In this document: positions 51,943 to 59,894 of the stretch, one piece after another | Layout: the number at the start of each line of letters is the position of its first letter | Position numbering within the stretch: the first letter of the stretch is position 1 | Source: SHXO01 sp964523885 | Lineage (GTDB): Bacteria > Pseudomonadota > Gammaproteobacteria > Burkholderiales > SHXO01 | Length of the DNA: 64,000 nucleotides | Assembly (NCBI GenBank): GCA_964523885.1 | Contig: CAZFYX010000039.1 | Span: 248,001-312,000, forward strand | Reading direction: 5' to 3' | The notes under the pieces: generated by a model | What the model was told of the DNA's origin: nothing | Databases searched by the model: none | What the model saw: the letters and a program-made list of their open reading frames with translations, nothing else | Program-made: the position numbers and the translations under genes

Positions 51943-53190
51943 ATGAACACCTTCACGCTGCTGTTCCTCCTCGCCCTGGCGGTTTCGCTGGGCGTGCGGC
52001 TCTGGCTGGGTCAGCGCCACATCCACCACATCCTCGCCCACCGCGCGGCAGTGCCGGCCGAGTTCACCGGACAGATCGGCCTGGAGGCGCACCAGAAGGC
52101 GGCGGACTACAGCGCCACCCGGACCTACTTCAACATGCTCCACAGCACCTTCGACGTCGGGGTGCTGATGGTGCTGACCTTCGGCGGCGTGCTGCAGCTG
52201 CTCGGCAGCGCCACGGCGAGCTGGTTCGCCAGCCCGCTGCTGCAAGGAACGGCCCTGATCGGCCTGTTCGCGCTCATCACCTCCGCGCTCGACCTCCCGT
52301 TCAGCTGGTACCGCACGTTCAAGATCGAAGCGCGCTTCGGCTTCAACAAGATGACCCTGGGCATGTGGATGGGCGACTTCCTCAAGCAGGGCCTGGTGGC
52401 CGCCGCCTTCGGGCTGCCCCTGGTCCTCGCGGTGCTGTGGCTCATGCACGGGATGGGCAGCTACTGGTGGCTCTACGTGTGGCTGGTGTGGATGGGCTTC
52501 AGCATCTTCGTCATGGCGGTCTATCCGGCCTTCATCGCGCCGCTGTTCAACAAGTTCTCGCCCATGGAGGACGGCTCGCTCAAGCAGCGCATCGAGCGCC
52601 TGCTGGAGCGCTGCGGGTTCCGCTCCAGCGGTCTGTTCGTGATGGACGGCTCGCGCCGCAGCACGCACGGCAATGCCTACTTCACCGGCTTCGGCAAGAC
52701 CAAGCGCATCGTCTTCTTCGACACCCTGATCGCACGCCTGAACGAGGACGAGATCGAGGCCGTGCTCGCGCACGAGCTGGGGCACTTCAAGCTGCATCAC
52801 GTGATCCGGCGCATGGCGCTCACCTTCGTGGTGAGCCTGGCCTTCCTCGCGCTGCTGGGCTGGATCAAGGATGCATCCTGGTTCTACAACGGCCTGGGGG
52901 TGGCGTACCCGGCCAGCGACGCGATGGCGCTGATTCTCTTCATGCTGGTGGTGCCGGTGTTCACGTTCCTCCTGCAGCCGCTGGCGGCGATGTATTCGCG
53001 CAAGCACGAGTTCGAGGCCGACCGCTATGCGGCGCAGTACAGCTCGGCGCGCGAGCTGGTGAGCGCGCTGGTCAAGCTGTACAAGGACAACGCGTCCACG
53101 CTGACCCCGGACCCGGTGCACTCGGCGTTCTACGACTCGCACCCGCCCGCTCGCATCCGCATCTCGCGGCTGCAGTCGTATGCGTCGTAG
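51943..53190 (+). CDS. M48 family (Ste24/CAAX-protease-like) membrane metallopeptidase
   Basis: A 415-residue membrane protease. Several hydrophobic helices precede and follow the zinc motif AHELGHFKLHHV (HExxH, about residue 276), and the third ligand Glu lies in SRKHEFEADRYAA. The conserved SHPP-type ending (YDSHPPARIRISRL) is present. Its N-terminal half (KIEARFGFNKMTLGMWMGDFLK) is typical of the Ste24 group. Bacterial members help with membrane-protein quality control. The ATG of MNTFTLLFLL is used as it begins the first helix. Family C repeat follows. Confidence 0.9.
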   Translation: MNTFTLLFLLALAVSLGVRLWLGQRHIHHILAHRAAVPAEFTGQIGLEAHQKAADYSATRTYFNMLHSTFDVGVLMVLTFGGVLQLLGSATASWFASPLLQGTALIGLFALITSALDLPFSWYRTFKIEARFGFNKMTLGMWMGDFLKQGLVAAAFGLPLVLAVLWLMHGMGSYWWLYVWLVWMGFSIFVMAVYPAFIAPLFNKFSPMEDGSLKQRIERLLERCGFRSSGLFVMDGSRRSTHGNAYFTGFGKTKRIVFFDTLIARLNEDEIEAVLAHELGHFKLHHVIRRMALTFVVSLAFLALLGWIKDASWFYNGLGVAYPASDAMALILFMLVVPVFTFLLQPLAAMYSRKHEFEADRYAAQYSSARELVSALVKLYKDNASTLTPDPVHSAFYDSHPPARIRISRLQSYAS

Positions 53191-53215
53191 ACGTTGGGCG
53201 TGATCTCACTTCGGA

Positions 53216-53308
53216 ACCGCAATGAACACAGAGGGCACAGAGGTACTCAGAGGAAAACTGCGGGTGCCGCCCTCCGTGTACCTCTGCGTCCTCTGTGTTC
53301 CATGCGGT
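53216..53308. repeat. Intergenic hairpin repeat, family C copy 3
   Basis: Two 38-base arms (53216-53253, 53271-53308) match at 32 of 38 positions in inverted orientation, with a loop of only 17 bases. The core is AACACAGAGG then CAGAGGTAC. It is the most complete family C copy and ends 19 bases before the next ATG. Confidence 0.85.
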
Positions 53309-53327
53309 AGGGTGTAGGGTTTCCACC

Positions 53328-53669
53328 ATGAACGAGGTCACCAGCGACCTGCGCCGCCGCAAGTGCATCCCCTGCGAGGGCGGCACGCAGCCGCTCACCG
53401 ATGCACAGATCCAGCCGCTGCTGAACGGTGTGCCGGGCTGGGTGCTGGAGAACGGCGGCATCACGAAGACGTTCCGCTTCCGCAACTACCACGAGACCAT
53501 CGCGTTCGTGAACGCCATGGCCTGGATCTCGCACCGCGAGGACCACCACCCCGACCTGCAGGTCGGCTACAACCAGTGCAAGGTGAGCTACGTGACACAC
53601 GCGCTCCAGGGCCTGTCCGGGAACGACTTCATCTGCGCGGCGAAGGTCGACGCGCTGCTCGAGCCGTGA
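53328..53669 (+). CDS. Pterin-4-alpha-carbinolamine dehydratase
   Basis: A 113-residue enzyme of the PCD/DCoH fold. The active-site motif is visible in MAWISHREDHHPDLQVGYNQCKVSYVTHALQGLSGNDF. It recycles tetrahydropterin after aromatic amino acid hydroxylation, or acts in molybdopterin-linked processes. The ATG of MNEVTSDLRRRKC is chosen, as the earlier ATG lies inside the family C repeat region. Two N-terminal Cys (RKCIPCEGG) are common in the proteobacterial form. The lipoprotein gene follows with a GTGA overlap. Confidence 0.93.
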   Translation: MNEVTSDLRRRKCIPCEGGTQPLTDAQIQPLLNGVPGWVLENGGITKTFRFRNYHETIAFVNAMAWISHREDHHPDLQVGYNQCKVSYVTHALQGLSGNDFICAAKVDALLEP

Positions 53670-54064
53670 GGCGCCTGGCCCTGCTGGCGCTCGCCGGGCT
53701 GGCGGCGTGCGCATCCAAACCGCCGCCCAACCCGGATGCCACCGCCTGCCTGCAGGAGGCCCCGGCGGCGAAGTCCAGCGGCGACTTCAACCAGCGCCTG
53801 ATTTCGCTGAAGACCCGCGCCGCCTTCTTCGGCAGCTGCATGGAGGCGCGCGGCTACGCCCTGGACGAAGCCGCGCTGGAGGCCGACCAGGTGCACTACG
53901 AGCAGGTCAAGTACGCCGAATGGCTGTGGGGAGATCCCCTGCTGGCCATGCGGTTACGCGAGCAGGAACTGCGGGCGGACCCCAGCTTCTGGCGCAAGGC
54001 CGACACCCTCACCCCCGGCCAGAAATCCGACACTCAAGTTTCTCCGGATTGGGCAGATAAGTGA
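53666..54064 (+). CDS. Small lipoprotein of unknown function
   Basis: A 132-residue protein starting at GTG that overlaps the previous stop (GTGA). A very short lipoprotein signal VRRLALLALAGLAAC gives a lipidated Cys15. The mature part has a conserved-looking pair of Cys (TACLQEA, GSCMEARGY) and the phrase SCMEARGYALDE seen in several betaproteobacterial lipoproteins whose role is not known. A perfect 20-base palindrome follows the stop. Confidence 0.65.
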   Translation: MRRLALLALAGLAACASKPPPNPDATACLQEAPAAKSSGDFNQRLISLKTRAAFFGSCMEARGYALDEAALEADQVHYEQVKYAEWLWGDPLLAMRLREQELRADPSFWRKADTLTPGQKSDTQVSPDWADK

Positions 54065-54068
54065 CGTA

Positions 54069-54088
54069 CCGCCGGGAATTCCCGGCGG
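54069..54088. promoter_or_regulatory. Perfect 20-base palindrome
   Basis: CCGCCGGGAATTCCCGGCGG, four bases after the lipoprotein stop and about 50 bases before the riboswitch. It has no T-tract. It could be a transcript-end hairpin or a dyad operator for the riboswitch gene. Confidence 0.6.
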
Positions 54089-54129
54089 GTGGGTCTGCCG
54101 GCAGCCCTCCGCGGCTGCGCCGGCCCAGC

Positions 54130-54230
54130 AACTGTTAAAAGGGCAAACCCACCGAAAGGTGGGGACGCAAAGTCACCGGTCTACCGGGTGCCGGCCGTCG
54201 GGCACCCCAGGACAGCGGGACCGCCAGGTG
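54130..54230 (+). promoter_or_regulatory. c-di-GMP-I (GEMM-I) riboswitch
   Basis: The conserved core reads GGGCAAACC (54141-54149), then a stem CCCACC-GAAA-GGTGGG with the GAAA tetraloop, then GACGCAAAGTCACCGGTCT, then a second stem-loop (GGGTGCC...GGCACCC) and AGGACAGCGGGACCGCC closing the aptamer. This follows the Vc2-type GEMM-I layout: GGCAAACC, GAAA tetraloop, GACGCAAAG and a tetraloop receptor in the second arm. One base differs in the usual AAAGCC (AAAGTC). Ends are approximate. It precedes the DUF1631 gene by about 110 bases. Confidence 0.9.
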
Positions 54231-54268
54231 CAACGATCCCCATTGGAGTCGTGACCTCAGGCGCCCCG

Positions 54269-54335
54269 CCCTCCCCGGCCGACCGCGCGCCGCCCGTTGA
54301 TCGGACTTGCAACCACGCCGACCATCCCGGGAGGG
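54269..54335 (+). promoter_or_regulatory. Riboswitch expression platform: anti-Shine-Dalgarno pairing
   Basis: CCCTCCCCGG (54269-54278) is complementary, with one bulged C, to CCGGGAGGG (54327-54335), which contains the ribosome binding site of the ATG at 54343. There is no terminator T-tract, so control of translation is more likely than transcription termination. Confidence 0.6.
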
Positions 54336-54342
54336 TCCAGGC

Positions 54343-56913
54343 ATGAGCATCAACGCCGCCACCGCCAACGTCATCCCCATGCGCGACTTCGACCGTCCCG
54401 CCCCGTCGCAGCAGGCCAGCCAGTTCGAGCGCCTGCTCAAGGAGTGCCAGGAACTGGCCCTCGGGCGGCTGCAGAAGTCCCTCACCGGCATGCTGGACAA
54501 GGCCGGTGATGCACTGTGGGAGCTCGCCGGCAGCGCCACCGACCGCGACACGCGCGAGCTGTACACCAAGGCCAAGGACTCCATCACCTCGCATCGCCGG
54601 ACCATCGAGGAGCAGTTCCGCACCCGCTGGCTGTCCGAGTTCGAGTCGCGCAGCTCGCGCAACCGGAAGGGCGACGAATTCAGCAAGTACGACCTGTCCT
54701 CGCTGGAGCTCAACCTGGTCGAGGAGGACGACCTCGACGAGACCCTCAAGACCAACGAGATGGCCGCCAAGCTGCGCCGCTACTGCGACGAGGAGCTGGC
54801 GGCGCTCGACCAGCGCGTCGGGGTGCTGCTCGGCGATGCCACCCTGCAGGGCGAGGCCAACCCGTTCAGCCCGCAGGCGATCTGCAACGCCTACAAGGCG
54901 ACCTGCAAGCACGTCGAGCCCGACTCGAAGCTGCGCACGGTGTTCCGAAAGCTGTTCGACGATCACGTGCTGGACGACATCCGCTCGATCTACAAGGACC
55001 TCAACGCGCTGCTGGTGCAGCGTTCGATCCTGCCCAAGATCCGCTACGGCGCACAGCGTTCGGCCGGCGGCGTCGGCCCGCGCGGCAGCGGCACTGCGGC
55101 AGCGGTGGCCGCGGCAGCGGAGGCCTACGCGAACGTGGCCCAGGCCGAGGGGGTTGCGAACGGCGGTGGCGAGCAGGACTTCTTCTCGATGCTCCAGGGG
55201 CTGATGGGGGTGGGACGCGCAGTGGCCGGCGCCGGGACTGCGGCAGTGACCGGCGCGATCGGTCCCGCCGTGCAGGTGCCGGGCTTCCCGCCGATCCTCG
55301 GCGCCGCGCCCACGGGCGGGGTCGCGATGCTGCAGGGTGCGGAGCTGGTCGGATCGCTCACGCGCATCCAGCACGGCGACGTGAGCTCGATCGGCGGGGG
55401 CAGCCTGCCGCTCGCGGCGCAGCTGGTCGAGCCGGGCACGCACAACGTGCTGCGCGAGCTCAAGGGCACCTCGTTCGGCACCGGCCTGGGGCAGGCCGAC
55501 GGGATGACGCTCGATATCGTCACCATGCTGTTCGACCAGATCTTCGACGACAGCAAGCTGCCCAGCGCGATGAAGGGGCTGATCGGGCGCCTGCAGATCC
55601 CGATGCTCAAGGTCGCGCTGCTGGACAAGACGTTCTTCTCGAAGAAGTCGCACCCGGCGCGCAAGCTGCTCGATGCGCTGGGCGACGTCGCGCTCGGTCT
55701 GCCTGCCGACTTCGGCACCGGCACCCCGCTCTACACGCGCCTGGACGGGATCATCCAGCGCCTCGTCGACGGCTTCCAGGACAGCATCGACATCTTCGAT
55801 GCCCTGCGGGTGGAGCTCGAGGGCGTGCTGGAGGAGGAGAACCGCCGTGCGGAAGCCGAAGCACGTGCGACCGCACAGCGCATGGAGCAGAGGGAGAAGC
55901 TCGAGATCGCCCGCGCTGTGGCGCAGAACGAGGTGCGGCTGCGCGCCGAAAGCCGGCAGATTCCGCGCGCGGTCCTGAAGTTTCTCGCCACGCAGTGGGT
56001 CAAGCTGCTTCTCGTCGCGCACGCCAAGCACGGCATGGACAGCGAAGCGTACCGCACCGCGGTGGCGACGATGGACCTGCTGATCTGGAGCGTGACCCCG
56101 ATGCACCACCTGGAGGAACGCCGCAAGCTTGCCGCCAAGCTGCCGGGGCTGCTCAAGCGCGTCAACCTGGGCATGCAGCTGGTGGGCACCGACGAGACCA
56201 CGCGCCGTGTGTTCTTCGCCAAGCTCATGCGCTGCCATACGAAGGTGATCAACGGAACGGCGTCGCCCGCGGCCCCCGCCGCGAGGCTGGCGCAGCCGAT
56301 GGCACGTCCGGCTGCCCCGCAGTCCGATGGCGCCCCCACGGCCGGCGCTGCGCTGGACTCCGCGTTGCCGCTGGCATCGCTCGACTTCGGTGCCAGCCTG
56401 GAGGCCGCAGCGCCCGCGGCGGGCACGACGGTGGAAGCGCCCGCACCGGCGAGCGCACCATCCGCCGACGTCGATGCCGACATCGAGCCGGCCGAGGCAC
56501 CGCCCGAGTTCGCGCCCGTCACCATCCGCAACCCATTCGGAGAAGGCGACATCGAGGTCGAGGAGATCAGCCTGTCGGACATCCCGGGACCGGCCGGCGG
56601 GACCCAGGTGCCGCCCTCGGATGCCGGTGGCGACGAGTACAGCCAGCTCGCGACCAGCCTGCAGGAAGGGGTCTGGGTCGAGTTCCGCGACGAGGACATG
56701 CGCCGCCCTGCGCGCCTGTCCTACATCAGTCCGCTGAAGGGGACCTACCTGTTCGTCAACCGGCAGGGCAAGAAGGTCGGCGAATATTCGGTCTACCAGC
56801 TCGCGCGCGAGTTCCGCATGGGCAACGCCGTCGTGCTCGACCAGGTACCCCTGTTCGATCGCGCGATGACCAGCCTGGTCGGGGCGCTGAAGGGCGCGGG
56901 CAAGGTGCACTGA
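54343..56913 (+). CDS. DUF1631 protein with PilZ-like C-terminus, riboswitch-controlled
   Basis: An 856-residue cytoplasmic protein. The N-terminal half is a helical DUF1631 region (ECQELALGRLQKSLTGMLDKAGDALWELA, TRWLSEFESRSSR), then a small hydrophobic Gly/Ala stretch (residues 255-320), a long helical section with a coiled coil (EEENRRAEAEARATAQRMEQREK), and an Ala/Pro-rich linker (about residues 640-740). The last 90 residues are beta-rich and PilZ-like: EGVWVEFRDEDMRRPARLSYISPLKGTYLFVNRQGKKVGEYSVYQLARE. The ATG has GGGAGG eight bases upstream. Control by the GEMM riboswitch suggests a job in motility, adhesion or biofilm, but no DUF1631 function is established. Confidence 0.85.
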   Translation: MSINAATANVIPMRDFDRPAPSQQASQFERLLKECQELALGRLQKSLTGMLDKAGDALWELAGSATDRDTRELYTKAKDSITSHRRTIEEQFRTRWLSEFESRSSRNRKGDEFSKYDLSSLELNLVEEDDLDETLKTNEMAAKLRRYCDEELAALDQRVGVLLGDATLQGEANPFSPQAICNAYKATCKHVEPDSKLRTVFRKLFDDHVLDDIRSIYKDLNALLVQRSILPKIRYGAQRSAGGVGPRGSGTAAAVAAAAEAYANVAQAEGVANGGGEQDFFSMLQGLMGVGRAVAGAGTAAVTGAIGPAVQVPGFPPILGAAPTGGVAMLQGAELVGSLTRIQHGDVSSIGGGSLPLAAQLVEPGTHNVLRELKGTSFGTGLGQADGMTLDIVTMLFDQIFDDSKLPSAMKGLIGRLQIPMLKVALLDKTFFSKKSHPARKLLDALGDVALGLPADFGTGTPLYTRLDGIIQRLVDGFQDSIDIFDALRVELEGVLEEENRRAEAEARATAQRMEQREKLEIARAVAQNEVRLRAESRQIPRAVLKFLATQWVKLLLVAHAKHGMDSEAYRTAVATMDLLIWSVTPMHHLEERRKLAAKLPGLLKRVNLGMQLVGTDETTRRVFFAKLMRCHTKVINGTASPAAPAARLAQPMARPAAPQSDGAPTAGAALDSALPLASLDFGASLEAAAPAAGTTVEAPAPASAPSADVDADIEPAEAPPEFAPVTIRNPFGEGDIEVEEISLSDIPGPAGGTQVPPSDAGGDEYSQLATSLQEGVWVEFRDEDMRRPARLSYISPLKGTYLFVNRQGKKVGEYSVYQLAREFRMGNAVVLDQVPLFDRAMTSLVGALKGAGKVH

Positions 56914-56932
56914 CCGCGGCTGCGGCCGCGGT
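56913..56932. terminator. GC hairpin between convergent genes
   Basis: ACCGCGGC-TGCG-GCCGCGGT is a perfect eight-base-pair stem that begins with the last base of the DUF1631 stop. There is no T-tract, so intrinsic termination is uncertain. Confidence 0.4.
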
Positions 56933-56935
56933 CGG

Positions 56936-58417
56936 TCAGTTGGCGGACACGGCCCGGTCCGCCGCCCATGCGCGCAGGGCGTCGATGCGCTCGGCCATGG
57001 TCACGGACAGCGGGCGGGTGGACTCGAGCTCGCGCCGCAGGATCTCCGCGTCCAGCGATGCCTTGCGCGCGTGCGCCTCGTAGAGCGAGGACACCACCGC
57101 CTGCTCGATCTCCGCACCCGAGAAGCCGGTACTGAGCGCGGCCAGCGCATCGACGTCGAAGCGCGCGGGGTCCTGGCTGCGGCGGCGCAGGTGAATGCGG
57201 AAGATATCGGCGCGCGTGGCCGCATCCGGAAGGTCGACGAAGAAGAGCTCATCGAAGCGGCCCTTGCGGATCAGCTCCGGCGGCAGCTGGGAGATGTCGT
57301 TGGCGGTGGCGACCAGGAAGACCCGCTTCTGGCGCTCGGCCATCCACGTCAGCAGGGTGCCCAGCACGCGGCGCGACACCCCGCCGTCGCTGCTCCCGCT
57401 CTCGTCGCCGCCGAGCCCCTTCTCGATCTCGTCCATCCACAGCACGCACGGCGCCATTGCCTCGGCCGCCGCCAGCGCCTCGCGCAGATTGCGCTCGGTC
57501 TGCCCGAAGAACTTGTTGTAGAGCGCACCGAAGTCCAGCGCGAGCAGGGGCAGGCCCCAGCCGCCGGCCACCGCCTTCGCCGCCAGGCTCTTGCCGCCGC
57601 CCTGCACGCCCAGCAGCAGGATGCCCTTGGGCACGTCCAGTCCGGGCACCGGCGCGCCGGTGAAGATCTCGCGCCGGCGCTCCAGCCAGCGCTTGAGGTT
57701 GTGCAGCCCGCCCACGTCCGCGAAGCGGGCCGTGTCCAGTTCCAGCGAGAGCAGCGAATCGGCCGCCAGCGACTCGTGCTTGTACCTGAGCACGCGCGCG
57801 ACATCCTCCAGCGTCAGGCGCGAATCGTCACGCACCGACTGGCGCACCAGGCGGCGGGCGTCGTCAGCACTCATGCCGGAGAGATGCTGGGCGAGCAGGT
57901 CGACGGCCTCGCGCTGGCCACGCAGCTCGGTGATGCCCCGCTCGTGCTTCCACAGATCGACCTCCTCGCGGATGATCTGGTGGACGGCCTGCGCGTCGGG
58001 CATGGTCAGGCGCATGCGCGCACCCATGCGGGCCAGCGGCGCGGGCAGGTCGAGCTGCGGGCTGACGAACACCATGGTGCGCGCGGTCTTCGCATAGCCC
58101 AGCGCGATCTCGCGCACCAGGCGCTGGTTCACCGGGTCCTCGAGGAACGGGTGGAAGTCGAGCAGCACGTAGACGCCGTTCTGCGGCGTGCGGTCGATGT
58201 GGCGCAGGCAGTCCTGTGGATCGCCGGTCTGCGGGATCGATTCGTTGCGCCCGCGCCGGCGCAGGCCGGCGGCGACCGACCAGGCGAACAGGGCGTGCCC
58301 CTCCAGGTTGCACACCTTCTCGAGCAGTGCGAGGGCGCGCGGCTCCTCGTGCGTCTCGATCACGATGATCGGAAAGCGCGACTTGACCAGCAGGGTGAGC
58401 TCGGCCTGATCCGACAT
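56936..58417 (-). CDS. AAA+ ATPase, Ycf46 family
   Basis: A 493-residue ATPase. The N-terminal 230 residues form a degenerate AAA-like domain (LTLLVKSRFPIIVIETHEEPRALALLEKV), and the second AAA domain is complete: Walker A GVQGGGKSLAAKAVA, Walker B CVLWMDEIEKGLGG, sensor FLVATANDISQLPPELIRKGRFDELFFVDLP with the arginine finger region, and a lid with FSGAEIEQAVVSS. The same order is found in chloroplast/cyanobacterial Ycf46, which is implicated in CO2 use or stress but is not well understood. It converges on the DUF1631 gene and diverges from rsgA. Confidence 0.85.
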   Translation of the reverse strand: MSDQAELTLLVKSRFPIIVIETHEEPRALALLEKVCNLEGHALFAWSVAAGLRRRGRNESIPQTGDPQDCLRHIDRTPQNGVYVLLDFHPFLEDPVNQRLVREIALGYAKTARTMVFVSPQLDLPAPLARMGARMRLTMPDAQAVHQIIREEVDLWKHERGITELRGQREAVDLLAQHLSGMSADDARRLVRQSVRDDSRLTLEDVARVLRYKHESLAADSLLSLELDTARFADVGGLHNLKRWLERRREIFTGAPVPGLDVPKGILLLGVQGGGKSLAAKAVAGGWGLPLLALDFGALYNKFFGQTERNLREALAAAEAMAPCVLWMDEIEKGLGGDESGSSDGGVSRRVLGTLLTWMAERQKRVFLVATANDISQLPPELIRKGRFDELFFVDLPDAATRADIFRIHLRRRSQDPARFDVDALAALSTGFSGAEIEQAVVSSLYEAHARKASLDAEILRRELESTRPLSVTMAERIDALRAWAADRAVSAN

Positions 58418-58508
58418 CGGGCAGCGGGTCCCGGAATGGGCGCGGAGCTCCTGGCCGATGCACGGTGCATGCCAGCGCGCCGGCGGACCGCGCTCCGCGG
58501 GGGTCGAT

Positions 58509-58514
58509 TAGAAT
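58509..58514 (+). promoter_or_regulatory. Candidate -10 element for rsgA
   Basis: TAGAAT in CGATTAGAATGCGC lies 31 bases before the TTG start. The -35 is unclear. Confidence 0.4.
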
Positions 58515-58544
58515 GCGCTCACCCCCTTCATCCACTGCGCTCCC

Positions 58545-59441
58545 TTGCCCCCTAAGCCCGCGCTCCTGCACGGCCTGGTCACCGCCGCCCACGGCCGTCA
58601 CTACAGCGTCGAGGTCGCGGGCGAGGCCGTGCTCAACTGCTTCACGCGGGGCAAGAAGAGTCTGGTCGCATGCGGCGATCGCGTCGCGGTGACGGCCACC
58701 GCGCCGGGCCAGGGCGTGATCGAGGCGGTCGACCCGCGCCGCTCGCTGCTGTACCGGTCGGACGCCTACCGGCAGAAGCTGATCGCCGCCAACGTCACGC
58801 AGCTGGTCATCGTGCTTGCCGCCGTGCCCTCGTTCTACGAGGAACTGCTCAACCGCTGCCTGGTCGCGGCCGAGCACGATCGCCTGCAGGCGCTCATCGT
58901 GCTGAACAAGTTCGATCTCGCGCAGGCGAGCGCCGAGGCCGCCGCACGCCTGGAGCCGTATCGCGAGCTCGGCTGCGCCCTGCTGCCGCTGGTGGCGCGC
59001 GAAGACGTCTCCCCGCTGCGCCCGCATCTGCAGGGCCACAGCAGCGTGCTGGTGGGACAGTCGGGGATGGGCAAGTCCACCATCATCAATCGACTGGTGC
59101 CAGGTGCGGATGCGGCGACCGCGGAGATCTCCCTGGCGCTGGACTCGGGCCGGCACACCACCACGCATGCGCGCCTGTACCGCCTGGACGAGCAGTCCAC
59201 GCTGATCGATTCGCCCGGCCTGCAGGAGTTCGGGCTGCAGCACCTGTCGCTGACCGACCTGCAGCACGCGTTCGTCGAGTTGCGCCCGCACCTGGGCCGG
59301 TGCCGCTTCAACGATTGTGCACACCTGGGCGAGCCCGGCTGCGCGGTGCAGGAAGCGTTCGAGCGCGGCGAGATCAGCGAGCGGCGGCTGTCCCTCTACC
59401 GCAAGCTGGCGCAGGAGGCGATGCGCCGGCCGCGCTTCTGA
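58545..59441 (+). CDS. rsgA: Ribosome small-subunit-dependent GTPase A
   Basis: A 298-residue circularly permuted GTPase. An OB-fold comes first, then G4 (ALIVLNKFDLAQ) before G1 (VGQSGMGKSTIINRL) and G3 (DSPGLQEFG), the permuted order that defines the family. The zinc-binding CRFNDCAHLGEPGCAV lies near the C-terminus. It checks maturation of the 30S subunit. A TTG start is inferred; there is no ATG in the right place, and the first residues LPPKPALLHGLVTAAHGRHYSVEV align with the OB domain. Confidence 0.94.
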   Translation: MPPKPALLHGLVTAAHGRHYSVEVAGEAVLNCFTRGKKSLVACGDRVAVTATAPGQGVIEAVDPRRSLLYRSDAYRQKLIAANVTQLVIVLAAVPSFYEELLNRCLVAAEHDRLQALIVLNKFDLAQASAEAAARLEPYRELGCALLPLVAREDVSPLRPHLQGHSSVLVGQSGMGKSTIINRLVPGADAATAEISLALDSGRHTTTHARLYRLDEQSTLIDSPGLQEFGLQHLSLTDLQHAFVELRPHLGRCRFNDCAHLGEPGCAVQEAFERGEISERRLSLYRKLAQEAMRRPRF

Positions 59442-59894
59442 CCGGCATCGACAGGACCTCACCGCATCGCTGTCGACGGCGCTGACAATCGCACACCCGC
59501 GCCGCGCACGCTGCGGGACGCGCGCAGACGACACCGATCGCGTGCCCCGAGGCACTTGCCGGCGACATCCCGCTGCCATGCGGCATGCCGTGCGTCCGCC
59601 GCAGGCAACGTCTGCCCGCGGAATCGCGACACGAGGTTGTCCGTGCAAGGCATCACTGCATGTCGCACGCGCGCATCCCACGCCGTCCCATGACGACGCA
59701 CTGCACGCACCGACGATGCGTCGCCCATTCCAGCGCTTTCCCGGCCTGCGTCGAACCGCTTTACTGCAGACTCCGACACATGTGTCGCGATGCCGCGCAA
59801 TGGATTGAATATCCGTTCATTCCAGGCGCGTGCACAACGCTTGCTCTCCCGCCGCCGGTCAGCGATCGCTGACGCATCACCGGGAGGAGAGACA
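59442..59894. other. 453-base gap before the diheme cytochrome gene
   Basis: No gene or RNA is recognised. It contains two perfect palindromes, CGACACATGTGTCG (59774-59787) and GTCAGCGATCGCTGAC (59858-59873), the second ending 21 bases before the next ATG. The stretch near 59800-59820 (ATTGAATATCC) is locally A+T-rich and is the likeliest promoter site. Confidence 0.5.
59774..59873 (+). promoter_or_regulatory. Two perfect palindromes upstream of the cytochrome gene
   Basis: CGACACATGTGTCG (14 bases) and GTCAGCGATCGCTGAC (16 bases) flank an A+T-rich patch. Both look like dyad sites for a dimeric regulator. The second lies between that patch and the ribosome site GGGAGGAG. Confidence 0.5.

Noticed and set aside
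54181..56910. A 909-codon open frame on the minus strand
   Set aside because: It lies exactly opposite the DUF1631 gene, has the repetitive Arg/His/Gln/Asp composition of antisense high-G+C DNA and no domain. The same holds for other long antisense frames, for example 427-2073, 27749-29680 and 44598-45836.
59442..59894. Hidden gene in the 453-base gap
   Set aside because: The open frames there are short, lack ribosome sites and show no motif in either direction.
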